Source: Lindgomyces ingoldianus
Taxonomy: Eukaryota > Ascomycota > Dothideomycetes > Pleosporales > Lindgomycetaceae
Length of the DNA stretch: 64,000 nucleotides
Direction of reading: 5' to 3'
Assembly (NCBI RefSeq): GCF_010093535.1
Contig: NW_022985176.1
Coordinates: 1,204,360 to 1,268,359 of the forward strand
Shown here: in pieces, positions 46,342 to 55,245 of the stretch
Numbering within the stretch: the stretch's first letter is position 1
Layout: every line of letters begins with the position of its first letter
Made by a program: the position numbers and the translations under genes
Notes under the pieces: model-generated
What the model was told of the DNA's origin: nothing
What the model saw: the letters and a program-made list of their open reading frames with translations, nothing else
The model's database searches: none

Positions 46342-48171
46342 TTAGCTTAAAAAGCTGATCAGAGATTCCAGCATCTCTCGCTCGGCGGGCTCAACCTCCA
46401 AGACGCCATTCAACTGACCTTGGAGTGTTCTCATTACATCTGCTAAACTCTTGTCTCGTTCAGCGAGAAACTTTATCGTAGCTTTCTTCGCCTCAGCATC
46501 TTCAGCCGCTAGCCAGGCCAAAATGACGTCGATACGTTCGAGGCAGTACAGTCCCTCGTCAAGCCGCATTGTAGTATTCTCAAGCTCAAGTTCCTCCTGC
46601 TTCTCTTTTGAGAGCCCTCTCTTCTGGGTATTAAGCTTAGCATCAAACGTAGCGACGCGGTTGGCGTATTGGCGCCGAAATACTACCAGCATGTTAACCG
46701 TTTCATATTTCTTCTCGGAGAACTTGACCAGCAACCGGACTCTGGAGTCTGAGTTTCCTGGTAACGAACGCAAGAGTGAGGCAAAAACCCCAAGGATATG
46801 CTCGGTCGTTTGTAGGTCATGTTTCTTCGCCTTGAAAGTGCTGAAGAGGGGTTTCAACCCCCCAGCTTCAATAACTTTCTCGCACACCGCAGCGGCACGG
46901 TTGGTGTTCGTTAATTCAGGGCCTGCCTTGCGTTTTCCTTTTGAGGTTGCTCCATTTGCCTTTGCATCCCCCAAGGCGGGTGCTTCGGCATACCCGCATG
47001 CGTGATCCAGTATCTTTAATGCTCTACTCTTGCACGTCCTCCCACTTTTCAGCATTAAGAGACATAATTCCACGCCTTCTGCCTCCAAGAATTTTTCCTT
47101 TCCTTCTACCTCATCGACTAGTGATGTCGCACAATTAAACAGATTTTCCATGTATTCCTCCTCCTCACTATCTTTCTCCGGATCGCGACGCAGATACGCC
47201 GACAGACATGTTAGGATAATGTCCATGCCGTTTGCCCGGATAACGTGCTGTCGATTGGGAGAAGAGGAATGGGTGATAATGGAGATGATCTCGGAGACAT
47301 ATTGTTTGTTTTGTGACATAGGGAGGTCATCCTTGATGTGGTTTAGAAGCCATGCGAGGAGTTTCTTCTCTTTCCCTATTATATCAAGATATGCAGGATG
47401 TGAGAGTAGGTTCTCAATGACGCTCAATGACTGATAAACCCCATTTGAGTCCGCATCGTTGCTTTCGTCGAACCGCGAGAAGTTGGAGATTAACATATTG
47501 AGGAGGTCTGCTTCTAGCATAGAAGCTACCAAGACATCCCATTGTTCCTGAGCAGCCGTCACATCCTCGTCTGTGAGCTCTGAGATGATCTCGATGGCAT
47601 TGATTGCAATGTCAGTGTTCTCGTGCGCCAACAACGAAACCAGGCTGCTGGCGCTGCCAATCTTCGCAAACTCTTGATATAGCTCTGGATGCTCTGACAG
47701 TATGCTCAGTGTCTTTATGGTCTCATCCAAGTCACCTTCGGATGCTATGAACTTAGAAGGATCGTCGTCGAACTTTGCGCGTAGCTCGGCGTTTTTAGAG
47801 ACTTTCTTCTCGAAGTTAAGTGCTAGCTTGCGGAGCCAAGCGATGTCAAACTTTTCCTCCATAAACGATTCTTCCGCATCGTTGGCATCCAATATGTCCA
47901 TGGCCTCCTTCACATCCTCATCCAAACCTCCGCCAAAGAACCTTCCCTCCTCGTCGTCTCCCTTTTCCTCTTCCATGTCTGGTGGAAGTGATGGCCCCGC
48001 TTCAGAGTCGTCCTCGTCGTCGGCTACCGAGGATTGTGATCGTTTGACATCGCGATTTGCATCGAGCTTCGCAGATTTGTACGCTTGGGTTGGGTCGAGC
48101 GAGGAGGGGTTCTCAAATTTGCGTTTCGTGGGGGCATTCGGGAGCTTGAAAAGGTTGCCTATGTTCGACAT
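46342..48171 (-). CDS. beta-catenin-like protein 1 (CTNNBL1), spliceosome-associated
   Basis: Nuclear armadillo-fold protein that associates with the Prp19/CDC5L complex of the spliceosome. Intronless, 609 aa when started at Met 48171. This start is chosen because it gives the family N-terminus MSNIGNLFKLPNAPTKRK; 35 further codons are open upstream. An acidic linker (residues ~55-90) precedes the conserved start of the helical domain, FDIAWLRKLALNFEKKVSKN. The armadillo-like helices include SSLVSLLAHENTDIAINAIE, QSLSVIENLLSHPAYLDIIG and HSSSPNRQHVIRANGMDIIL. A Lys-rich insertion (SKGKRKAG) lies near residue 415. The C-terminal GLYCLERIDVILAWLA block is also diagnostic. A CACGTG box lies upstream at about 48289. 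Confidence 0.95.
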   Translation of the reverse strand: MSNIGNLFKLPNAPTKRKFENPSSLDPTQAYKSAKLDANRDVKRSQSSVADDEDDSEAGPSLPPDMEEEKGDDEEGRFFGGGLDEDVKEAMDILDANDAEESFMEEKFDIAWLRKLALNFEKKVSKNAELRAKFDDDPSKFIASEGDLDETIKTLSILSEHPELYQEFAKIGSASSLVSLLAHENTDIAINAIEIISELTDEDVTAAQEQWDVLVASMLEADLLNMLISNFSRFDESNDADSNGVYQSLSVIENLLSHPAYLDIIGKEKKLLAWLLNHIKDDLPMSQNKQYVSEIISIITHSSSPNRQHVIRANGMDIILTCLSAYLRRDPEKDSEEEEYMENLFNCATSLVDEVEGKEKFLEAEGVELCLLMLKSGRTCKSRALKILDHACGYAEAPALGDAKANGATSKGKRKAGPELTNTNRAAAVCEKVIEAGGLKPLFSTFKAKKHDLQTTEHILGVFASLLRSLPGNSDSRVRLLVKFSEKKYETVNMLVVFRRQYANRVATFDAKLNTQKRGLSKEKQEELELENTTMRLDEGLYCLERIDVILAWLAAEDAEAKKATIKFLAERDKSLADVMRTLQGQLNGVLEVEPAEREMLESLISFLS

Positions 48172-49292
48172 GGGTAAAGGTCGAAGACTCTGGGGCGTGA
48201 GCGAGATTAGATTGTTGGTTTCCCTTCGAGGTCGTGTTGATTTCGAGGAGTGAAGGTCGCGTGGTCCAAGCTTCATTTAGCGTGACTATCACGTGGGAGG
48301 CTCCCCACTTCCAAGCCCCGGAGGTTGACTCCGGTTCAGACCTGGCGACAAGGCATTCATCTGCTCCAAGAAGACATTCCGTCGAGTGTCGCGGGAGTAA
48401 CAATGGGAGATCATGGCTTGATATCTGCAAGAGTAAGTTTTTCTCAAGGCGGCTTCTCATCTTCACGGAAAATTAGGCATTCTACCATTGCACTCGCGCG
48501 ACCTAGTTTGAATGCACCATTCTTAAATCTAAAGGGTGCAGCGGCGGAAGTGTGCATCTTGCCGAATGCTCCGACCCTACAAGCAAGGAAATAAGAGCCG
48601 TAACATAATCAGCATACAAAGCGCATCGATCTTTGCTCGGACGGAACGTCTAGTCCCCGGTAGCGATCTACAGCTAAAGAAATAAGCCCTTCGAAAGTGA
48701 TTCGATTCGTGCCTTCAGCATAATACTATGATCCCATCAGCCTATATACGACCCTGCTCTCTGGGAATTCTCAAGAATCGGTTCACTCACAGTCTAACAT
48801 GATCACAAACGGAACATTCGATGAGCTTGCGTCAAAGATATTTCCCAAAGTTGGTCCTAGGCGGGTTGGAGAGGAAACTTGGATGTTGAGCTTTGTTTCG
48901 AAAATGCTCTTGCGGTATCTTCTTCGATGTGATTTCCCGCATTCGACCGGGGATCTCTAGCTCTTCCTGTCGTGGGTCTTTCCAAACCAGCCTACGTTGA
49001 TGTGAAAGTGGCTCTTTGGTTTGCATTCGAATCCATGTGAATGAGTGTGTTATTGAATGGGATTGGAGAAGTAGTGAACGCAGGAGCTTTCCTTCATGTA
49101 GTCAAGGCTATGAGCTAGTCCATATCAAGTCTAGCGTACGCAACTGGCCGAAATCGCTCTTATCTCAGCTAGCTCGGCCGGGGTGATGAGAGAACCGAGG
49201 ACGCACAAACCACCATGCATAGTGCTACTCCAAACAGAGTACAGCCTCAGGGTTAGCAGATTCTAACCCCTGTAGCCAGCGTTTCTATTATT
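48172..49292. other. intergenic region bordering the transposon nest
   Basis: Promoter of CTNNBL1 and non-coding sequence. Only short unsupported open frames are seen. Base composition becomes AT-rich after about 49290. Confidence 0.4.
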
Positions 49293-49899
49293 AGCTGTCT
49301 AAAAGACTTTTGTAATTTTCTTTAACGTATCTTACAGGCGAGTTAGCCACATAGGCGAGTTAGCTACTTATAAGGACAAGACTCTATACCACTCTGCTAA
49401 TACAACCAAAAAGGTATACTTTTAATATATGTTTTTAATAAGCTTAAACTAGGCTCTAAACTTAACTAAATTTTAATAAAAAGTATGCTAAGTATATAGC
49501 TTTCTATTCTACTTTGTTATAAGCTCTACCTAGCTGTCACGGTATCCTCCCCGGATCCCAGACATAACCGTATCGGACGCGTACCGGAGTATTATCGGTG
49601 CACGTCCGACACGAACACGACACGACACGGACATGAACTTAAGCACGAACCGCCTCAACACTAACTGAACCCGGAACAGGCTCGATTCATACCCGAAGCG
49701 CTTGGACTTCTGAGCCAAGTATTTAATTGCTAATTTCCTCCTGAACCTTCCTGTTCCTCACACAACGTCTTGTACCTACCATGATATCTCACATAGTAAT
49801 TGAACTAGACCTCCGTGAAGCTCTATAACCTTACTCGTGCACAATCGTGACACTAGCTATTAATAAAGTGTAACACCTAGTTCTTACTAACAGACTATA

Positions 49900-50052
49900 T
49901 GTAAGGCCGGGATGGCGCTTACGTGTAAGGCCGAGATGGTGCTTACGTGCGACGGGTATATATACTATTCTGTACGCAATAATTAACTGTTGGTTGATTA
50001 TTCGCACCTTTTTGGTTGTATTGGCGTAGTGGTACAGAGCTCCGTCCTTACA
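49900..50052 (+). repeat. 5' LTR of the TRIM-like element (LTR family A, copy 1)
   Basis: 153 bp, TGTAAGG...CCTTACA. A 24-bp segment beginning TGTAAGGCCG is duplicated in tandem at its start (the second copy with two changes). The TATA box TATATATA is at 49957-49964. The segment CTGTTGGTTGATTATT (49987-50002) lies 30 nt downstream of the TATA box, where transcription would be expected to start. Confidence 0.9.
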
Positions 50053-50053
50053 T

Positions 50054-50069
50054 AATAATCAACCAACAG
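50054..50069 (+). promoter_or_regulatory. self-complementary primer-binding site
   Basis: AATAATCAACCAACAG starts one base after the 5' LTR. It is the exact reverse complement of 16 nt inside the LTR (49987-50002), and complementarity stops at the next base on both sides. No tRNA 3' end is evident as the primer. The arrangement matches self-priming elements of the Tf1/sushi type, in which the 5' end of the transcript folds back as primer. Confidence 0.75.
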
Positions 50070-50350
50070 CGGGGTACGGTCGGCGTTCGACCCACACCTC
50101 GGACAGCTTAGCCAGTTTTTAGACTGAAACGTGAGGCGGCCTCTTCTGGCGCCACGTTGTAGCTGCTGGGAGGTCTAGTGTGTATGGCTTAGCTGGCGTG
50201 GCCACTGAGCGTTGCGTCGTGTTTATCCCGCGCCTCTGGGCCGCAGGTGGTCAGCCTCTGGCCGGTAACCGAGACATGCGCATAGGCGCCTCTGAGCTGC
50301 GGGTAGGTCATGTGACGCCTGGGACATGCGTCTGCTAAGAAGGGGGATAA

Positions 50351-50503
50351 TGTAAGGCCGGGATGGCGCTTACGTGTAAGGCCGAGATGGTGCTTACGTG
50401 CGACGGGTATATATACTATTCTGTACGCAATAATTAACTGTTGGTTGATTATTCGCACCTTTTTGGTTGTATTGGCGTAGTGGTACAGAGCTCCGTCCTT
50501 ACA
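50351..50503 (+). repeat. 3' LTR of the TRIM-like element (LTR family A, copy 2)
   Basis: 153 bp, reads base for base the same as the 5' LTR at 49900-50052, which implies a recent insertion that has not been RIP-mutated. It is preceded by the polypurine tract. Confidence 0.9.
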
Positions 50504-50747
50504 CTATAGAGGTAGGTGCGCACGCATAACGTTTAGTTTAGAGGACATTGCTAGCATTTGCAAAGGAATAATTAGAGCCTAGATGCCTAGCTAATTTAGA
50601 CTAATTTTAGTTTAGAAACATAGAAGAGATAATTAAGCCCCTATAAACTTACTAGATAATAAAGTATAGAAAGTAAGAGTTACCTATTATTATCTTATCT
50701 AAATTAGCTCTAACTACTACTTTAACGCACTGCTAATAGAGACTAAA

Positions 50748-51150
50748 TGTAAGGCCGAGATGGCGCTTACGTGCGACGAGTATATATACTATTCTGTACG
50801 CTGTAACGGCGCAGGCAAGACAATGGGTCCGAATGCGGTGGGAGTCCACTCAGAGGCATATGGGAGTGCGTGGGGACTCTGAACCTGGGAATGCCATTGA
50901 CACCTATAGGCCTTGTACGAAAGGATATCAGAAAACTACCGAGCTAGCTACGGGGGCGAGGTGCGACCAAATACATGAGGGAATAGGGGTAACAGCAGGG
51001 GTCGGGGCCAGGTCGGGGTCGGGGCCGATACGGGGGCCTTCCGAGATGGAACGATTCATGAGGATCGTTACATACGCAAGATCAATCGTTGGTTGATTAT
51101 TCGTACCTTTTGATTGTATTGGTGCAGTGGTACAGAGCTCCGTCCTTACA
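50748..51150 (+). repeat. solo LTR of family A, split by another LTR (copy 3)
   Basis: The left part, 50748-50801, begins TGTAAGGCCGAGATGGCGC and includes the TATA box. The right part, 51078-51150, runs through GTTGGTTGATTATT to CCTTACA. The two parts are separated by the family B element at 50802-51072 and its duplicated target TACGC. Only one copy of the 24-bp 5' segment is present. Its own outer flanks do not show a matching target duplication. Confidence 0.85.
50802..51072 (+). mobile_element. solo LTR of a second family (family B) nested in a family A LTR
   Basis: 271 bp, begins TGTAACGG and ends CGTTACA, flanked by TACGC at 50797-50801 and 51073-51077. It contains a G-rich run (50998-51036) with five blocks of four or five G. 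A diverged, truncated relative lies immediately to the right (51151-51316). No open frame is seen. Confidence 0.82.
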
Positions 51151-51316
51151 AGGATATTAGAAAACTACTAAGCTAGCTAAGAGGAGAGGTGCAACGAAAT
51201 ACTTAAGGGAATAGGGGTACAGTAGGGGCTAGGGCAGGGTCGGGGCAGATACGAGGAACCTTTGGATATTAGTTTGTCGGGTAAACTTTGAATGGAACGA
51301 TTCATGCAAATCGTTA
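51151..51316 (+). repeat. truncated family B LTR
   Basis: It shares with 50802-51072 the series AGGATATYAGAAAACTAC, GAGGTGCRACNAAATAC, AGGGAATAGGGGTA and the end TGGAACGATTCATG...ATCGTTACA. It lacks the left part, which ends exactly at the family A LTR. Many differences are C-to-T or G-to-A, as expected from RIP. Confidence 0.75.
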
Positions 51317-51455
51317 CATCATCCTCCTACCCCGTCACCTTACCTTCCACCTGGATTCCCACAAAGGACTATACATCCTTCGTGCACTAGGTCACCCAAT
51401 AAGGGACAGACTCAGGTGAGATATCGTAACACTTTAGTTTAGTACTACTAGTAGG

Positions 51456-51626
51456 TGTAAGGCCGCTAGTCTTTACGAAGGATAATGCACTGAAAGACTA
51501 GAAGCGGCTTGTACTACAGTCTTTACGCGCGACAGATATATGTACTATTCTGTACGCAGATCAACTGTTGGTTGATTATTCACACCTTTCAGTTGTATTA
51601 CAGTAGTACAGAGCTCTGTCCTTACA
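51456..51626 (+). repeat. solo LTR of family A (copy 4)
   Basis: 171 bp, TGTAAGG...CCTTACA, flanked by the exact 5-bp duplication GTAGG (51451-51455 and 51627-51631). The 5' part carries an unrelated extra segment, GCTAGTCTTTACGAAGG and following. The TATA region is changed to ATATATGTA, but CTGTTGGTTGATTATT is intact. Confidence 0.85.
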
Positions 51627-51781
51627 GTAGGTTTCTTATGCTTACTTAACAGGCTTTACACTCCTACCTATGTAAAATAGTCTAGAGGGTTACTATCTAG
51701 GTTAATTTAACACATCTAGGTAGCTAGAGCTGCTCTAGCCCTCTATTTTAAGCCTATTATTATTCTATTACTTTAAAAAAT

Positions 51782-51909
51782 TGTAAGGCCAGGATGGCGC
51801 TTACGTGCGGCAGGTATATATACTATTCTGCACCCGAAAATCAACTGTTGGTTGATTATTCGTACCTTTTGGTTGTATTGGCGGAGTGGTGCGGAGCCCC
51901 GTCCTTACA
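51782..51909 (+). repeat. solo LTR of family A (copy 5)
   Basis: 128 bp, TGTAAGGCCAGGATGGCGC...CCGTCCTTACA, with TATATATA and CTGTTGGTTGATTATT intact and a single 24-bp 5' segment. The flanks AAAAT/TAAAT match at four of five bases, so the target duplication is probably decayed. Confidence 0.85.
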
Positions 51910-52514
51910 TAAATAAGCTAAGAGCAGTATATTTATATAAACTTAAGGCTTTAACTTACTAGGAATGTTTAAAATTTTTTATTATATATTAGAAATTCTA
52001 TTAAGATTCTAATCTTCTATATAATTTTAGTAAGGGAAAAAAAGATCTAAGGAACGCTAAGAAATTTCCTAATTTTTGCACATAATAGAGAAGTCCATAG
52101 TTTTAGTGGTGTCTTAGCAGAGTGGCTAACTCGCCTGTGTGGCCAACTCGCCTGTAAGGTACGTTAGTTTTAGTAGGGTCTTAGCAGAGTGGCCGGCACA
52201 CCCGTGAGGTACGCTATCTAAGAAATAATCACAAAAGTCCCTTAGACGGCTGGGGAGAGAAACCCTTTCTTACGCCCTCATTGGCTAGAGAGATGGGGCT
52301 TGCGCCACCGAGGCTACTAGCTAGGGATCGCGTTGACTAGCAGGGGCTTGCCCCTTCCCTCCCCACCCCCCGTCTGAGCTTGCTGAGATAAAATCGCTCC
52401 ACTTGCGGGGACCTCGGATGATCCCACCACTTGGCAGTCGTGACAGTCTGCATTCTTTGAGAAATATGATTCCTCTCCTCACTTCGCAAGCGCGGTCCTT
52501 GATTTGCACAAGTG

Positions 52515-54266
52515 ATGGCATCTAATTCGCACTCTTTCGTGAGCAGCACCTCTCAGGAGCCTAACAATTATTTCATCGAGCCCACCCAAGGATCTCCCTC
52601 GAGGACAGACCACAAATCCACAAATTCTATCCTATGGAGGCTATATCTTTCTCATACTATATCAACCTGGAATGCCCGGATGTTTGAGTTTGGCGCTGTT
52701 ATCTTCCTCGCCGCGATCTGGTACTGGGCCCAGGCATAAATACTAAGACATGCTTTGGTATTCCCCAAAACAAAGAATTATGCTAACGGTTTGACAGTAA
52801 GCATAGTTCTCCTCTTTACGCTGCCCAATAACTTTGATGAGATGCCACTTCAGTGGTGCTTCACGAATGAAGAAGCCCCCTTCTTTGGATTCCGTACTAA
52901 TATCTCCTATCTAGTTCCAGGCACTCTTTTCTACGCTTCATGCTACTCTCTGTTCCGATCCGCAGCAGCTGTGGTCTTTAGCACATGGATTGGGGGACTG
53001 GTTGACCGCACGCAACGGTTGACTACTGTACGCCACAGTATCGCCTGGCAGAGGATTCCTGTTGCGATGTCATGTCTACTGCTTGTTCTACTGCAGAGCA
53101 GCCAAAGCAAGCTTCTCACATTAACATGCTTTGCCGCTAGTGTGGGACTTGCAGGCATAGAAAAACTAGCTTTCGTCGCAAACACGGTCTCTATCGAACG
53201 AGATTGGCTTATCTTCATTTCCGATAGCCTCAACTTAGAAAGGCAAGACCTAAACAGCAGAATGAGGAGAATCGACCTCACGTGCAAGCTGTTCGCTCCT
53301 TTGAGTATCTCGTTAGTCGATGGATACTCGACGCGGGTGGCTATATGGGTTGTGTTTGGGCAGAATGCGATCAGCGTCATTTTCGAATACTTTGCGATTG
53401 CCCAGGTTTTCTCCGCAGTTCCCGGACTGGGAGAGGGGAAAGAGGTGGGTAAAGGGAATGTCGTGGAGTATTCAGATACCGAATCCTCCATGGGATTAGG
53501 AGAAGAACAAGCCAGTGTTCCGGCTACGGGACACTACCGATGTTATGACTACGTCCTGGATTCTCTCCACCCATGGAAAGAATATGTCCTCAATCCGGCC
53601 TTCCTCGCTTCCTTCTCCCTGTCCCTTCTCTACCTCACCGTTCTCAGCTTTGCGTCACAGATGACAACATACCTCCTCACTCTCGGATTTACGTCTATTG
53701 ATATTTCGATCATGCGGCTAGTTGCAGTCGTACTCGAACTTTCAGCTACCTGTGCCGCTCCGGCCCTTATGAGGAAAATCGGTGCCACTCGCTCGGGACT
53801 CTGGTTTGTGAACGAACAATTCATCTCCGTCATTTTGGCTGTGGGTCTCTTCTCTTGTGTCAACTCTCAGACTAAGCTTGCTGGAGCGGTCTTAGCGGTT
53901 GGTGTTGCACTGAGTCGTATTGGTCTATGGGGCTTTGATCTCAGTGTTCAGTATCTAGTTCAAGAAGATGCGCCGGAAGCCAGTCGAGGATCTTTCTCCG
54001 CGATCGAAGTCGCCCTACAGAATGTTTTTGAGCTAGCGTCATTCACACTGACTATGATTTTTCATCGACCAGAGGAGTTTAAGATCCCTATTTTGGTTAG
54101 CACAGGGGCAGTAAGTGTTAGTGCAGCATGTTTTGCAGGGTTTGTACGACAAAAAAGGGGCCATCTGCTACATGCATCCAGATGCTTCAAACGAGAGGGA
54201 AAACCGAAGTACCATGTATTGCCGACTATTGAGGAAGAGTTAGAAGAGTTGACAAGCAATGGATGA
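52515..54266 (+). CDS. ferroportin-like iron exporter (SLC40 family)
   Basis: Predicted membrane exporter of ferrous iron or a related metal. Coding parts 52515-52719 and 52915-54266 join in phase to 1,557 nt, 518 aa. The N-terminal ~35 residues are polar, followed by the family block LWRLYLSHTISTWNARMFEF and GAVIFLAAIFPGTLFYAS. Then come FSTWIGGLVDRTQRL and the interhelical NTVSIERDW...LNSRMRRIDLTCKLFAP, where ferroportins carry conserved Asn and Arg residues. About eleven hydrophobic helices are visible, and LSRIGLWGFDLSVQYLVQE near the end is typical. The single intervening sequence (52720-52914) cannot be removed in phase by one GT-AG event but can be by two nested ones (separate entry). 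The gene lies 260 bp from the transposon nest but is intact. Confidence 0.92.
52720..52914 (+). other. candidate spliceosomal twin intron (stwintron, donor type D1,2)
   Basis: The only GT near the end of exon 1 is at 52721-52722. Splicing there leaves exon 1 in phase 2, while the obvious acceptor TATCTAG (ending 52914) needs phase 1. If an internal intron 52721-52797 (GTACTG...CTAAC...TTTGACAG) is removed first, the G at 52720 becomes joined to TAAGCATAG at 52798. This makes a strong GTAAGC donor for an external intron ending at 52914. Exon 1 then ends ...ATCT and joins TTCCAGGC, restoring AAIFPGT of ferroportins. Branch candidates are CTAAC at 52783-52787 (internal) and ACTAAT near 52897 (external). 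Confidence 0.82.
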
Positions 54267-54567
54267 GCGCAATAAGGAGAACGACTTGAGTAGATTGGCA
54301 CTGACATTGGAATCGACAATTGGAGGGTGGCGGCGTCTCTTCTTTCTTTTCCACGTCACTAAGGCTCAATTCTTGGTCACAAGATTCCAAATTCACACTT
54401 CACTAGGACGGAAATATCCAGTACTCTACTACGATTTTTCACTAACGAGAAGCTCGTTCGTCTACGGTGAGACTAAATCGGTCTACAAACAATCCGCATT
54501 TCCAATCTACGCGACTCTTAAAACCGCTGATAATGTTTACGAGAGTGCAGCATAAAATAAAGTCTCT

Positions 54568-55245
54568 TCAAACTCTAATGTCCATGTTCTCTAGCTGCCA
54601 CCGATTTAGAATTGTAGCCGATGATATTGCGTAAGGATGTTGAGAGCGCAGAAACTGATGCATTAGCAGGGATCATTTTCCCATTAATAAAATAGCATTG
54701 TGGCTGCAACCTTGACCCTTGAACGTAAATGCGAGATTGTTCATGCTGGTCAGTGTGTCTGGATGCTCATCCCCAAGCACCCTCTTTCTCGTCTCCATCA
54801 CTTGCACCTCCAGCTCTTCGGCCTCCTTCCATCGCCCTTGATTCCTGTACGTTGACGCCAGGTTAGCCATGCCGGCCAGCGTGTCTGGATGCTCGTCCCC
54901 AAGCACTCTCGAGCTCGTCTCCATCACTTGCACAAACAGCTCTTCGGCCTCCTTCCAACGGCCCTGATTCCTGTACGTCGACGCCAGGTTTGCCATGCTG
55001 GTCAGCCTGTCTGGATGCTCATCCCCAAGCACCCTCTTTCTCGTCTCCATCACTTGCACCTCCAGCTCTTCAGCCTCCTTGTACCCCCCCTTATTCCAAA
55101 ACGTCGAGGCCAGGTTTGCCATGCTAGTCAGCGTGTCTAGATGCTCGCCCCCAAGCACCCTCTTTCTCGTCTCCATCACTTGCACCTCCAGCTCTTCGGC
55201 CTCCTTCCACTGTCCCCCGTTTAGGAAACGGAGCCGGTAAAGACC
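54568..55245 (-). pseudogene. tetratricopeptide-repeat fragment (kinesin light chain/NLR C-terminal type)
   Basis: Four tandem 42-residue repeats (126-bp period) of the type WKEAEELEVQVMETRKRVLG, each ending in MANLASTYRNQGR or a variant. Such repeats form the C-terminal sensor arms of many fungal NB-ARC or NACHT proteins. After the last unit the frame meets TGA (54675-54673) but continues in the same frame through HPYAISSATILNRWQLENM to a final stop at 54568. This is the normal tail of such proteins, so the TGA is a premature stop. CGA to TGA would be a RIP-type change. Upstream of 55245 the DNA is AT-rich and no NB-ARC or NACHT part remains. Confidence 0.75.

Larger units (their letters stand above)
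49900..50503 (+). mobile_element. complete miniature LTR retrotransposon (TRIM-like), 604 bp
   Basis: It has two 153-bp LTRs that read identically, a 298-bp internal region and the 5-bp duplication CTATA on both sides (49895-49899 and 50504-50508). The LTRs begin TGTAAGG and end CCTTACA. The internal region starts with a 16-nt primer-binding site (50054-50069) and ends with a polypurine tract AAGAAGGGGGA (50337-50347) just before the 3' LTR. It has no open frame of meaningful length, so gag-pol must come from another element. Orientation is set by the TATA box, primer site and polypurine order. Confidence 0.9.
49293..52251. mobile_element. large decayed element with long terminal inverted repeats, filled with LTR insertions
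   Basis: The left end AGCTGTCTAAAAGACTTTTG matches the right end read on the minus strand, AGCCGTCTAAGGGACTTTTG. Further in, both sides share CTTACAGGCGAGTT and a second GGCGAGTTAGC (left about 49334-49370, right about 52122-52158). The right side has an extra duplicated block ending in CACTCTGCTAAGACCCTAC. Between the ends the DNA is AT-rich and stop-rich, consistent with RIP, and holds five copies of one LTR family plus two of another. No transposase frame survives and no target duplication was found, so the superfamily is unknown. The total size of 2.96 kb includes later insertions. Confidence 0.55.

Noticed and set aside
50020..50050. TTGGCGTAGTGGTACAG in the LTRs resembles a tRNA A-box, suggesting a SINE
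   Set aside because: No B-box follows, and the TG...CA ends, target duplications, primer site and polypurine tract identify the repeat as an LTR.
52755..52914. Continuous open frame upstream of ferroportin exon 2, which could make a protein starting at about 52755
   Set aside because: It has no ferroportin-like residues, would lose the conserved first helix encoded by 52515-52719, and contains the external part of the twin intron.
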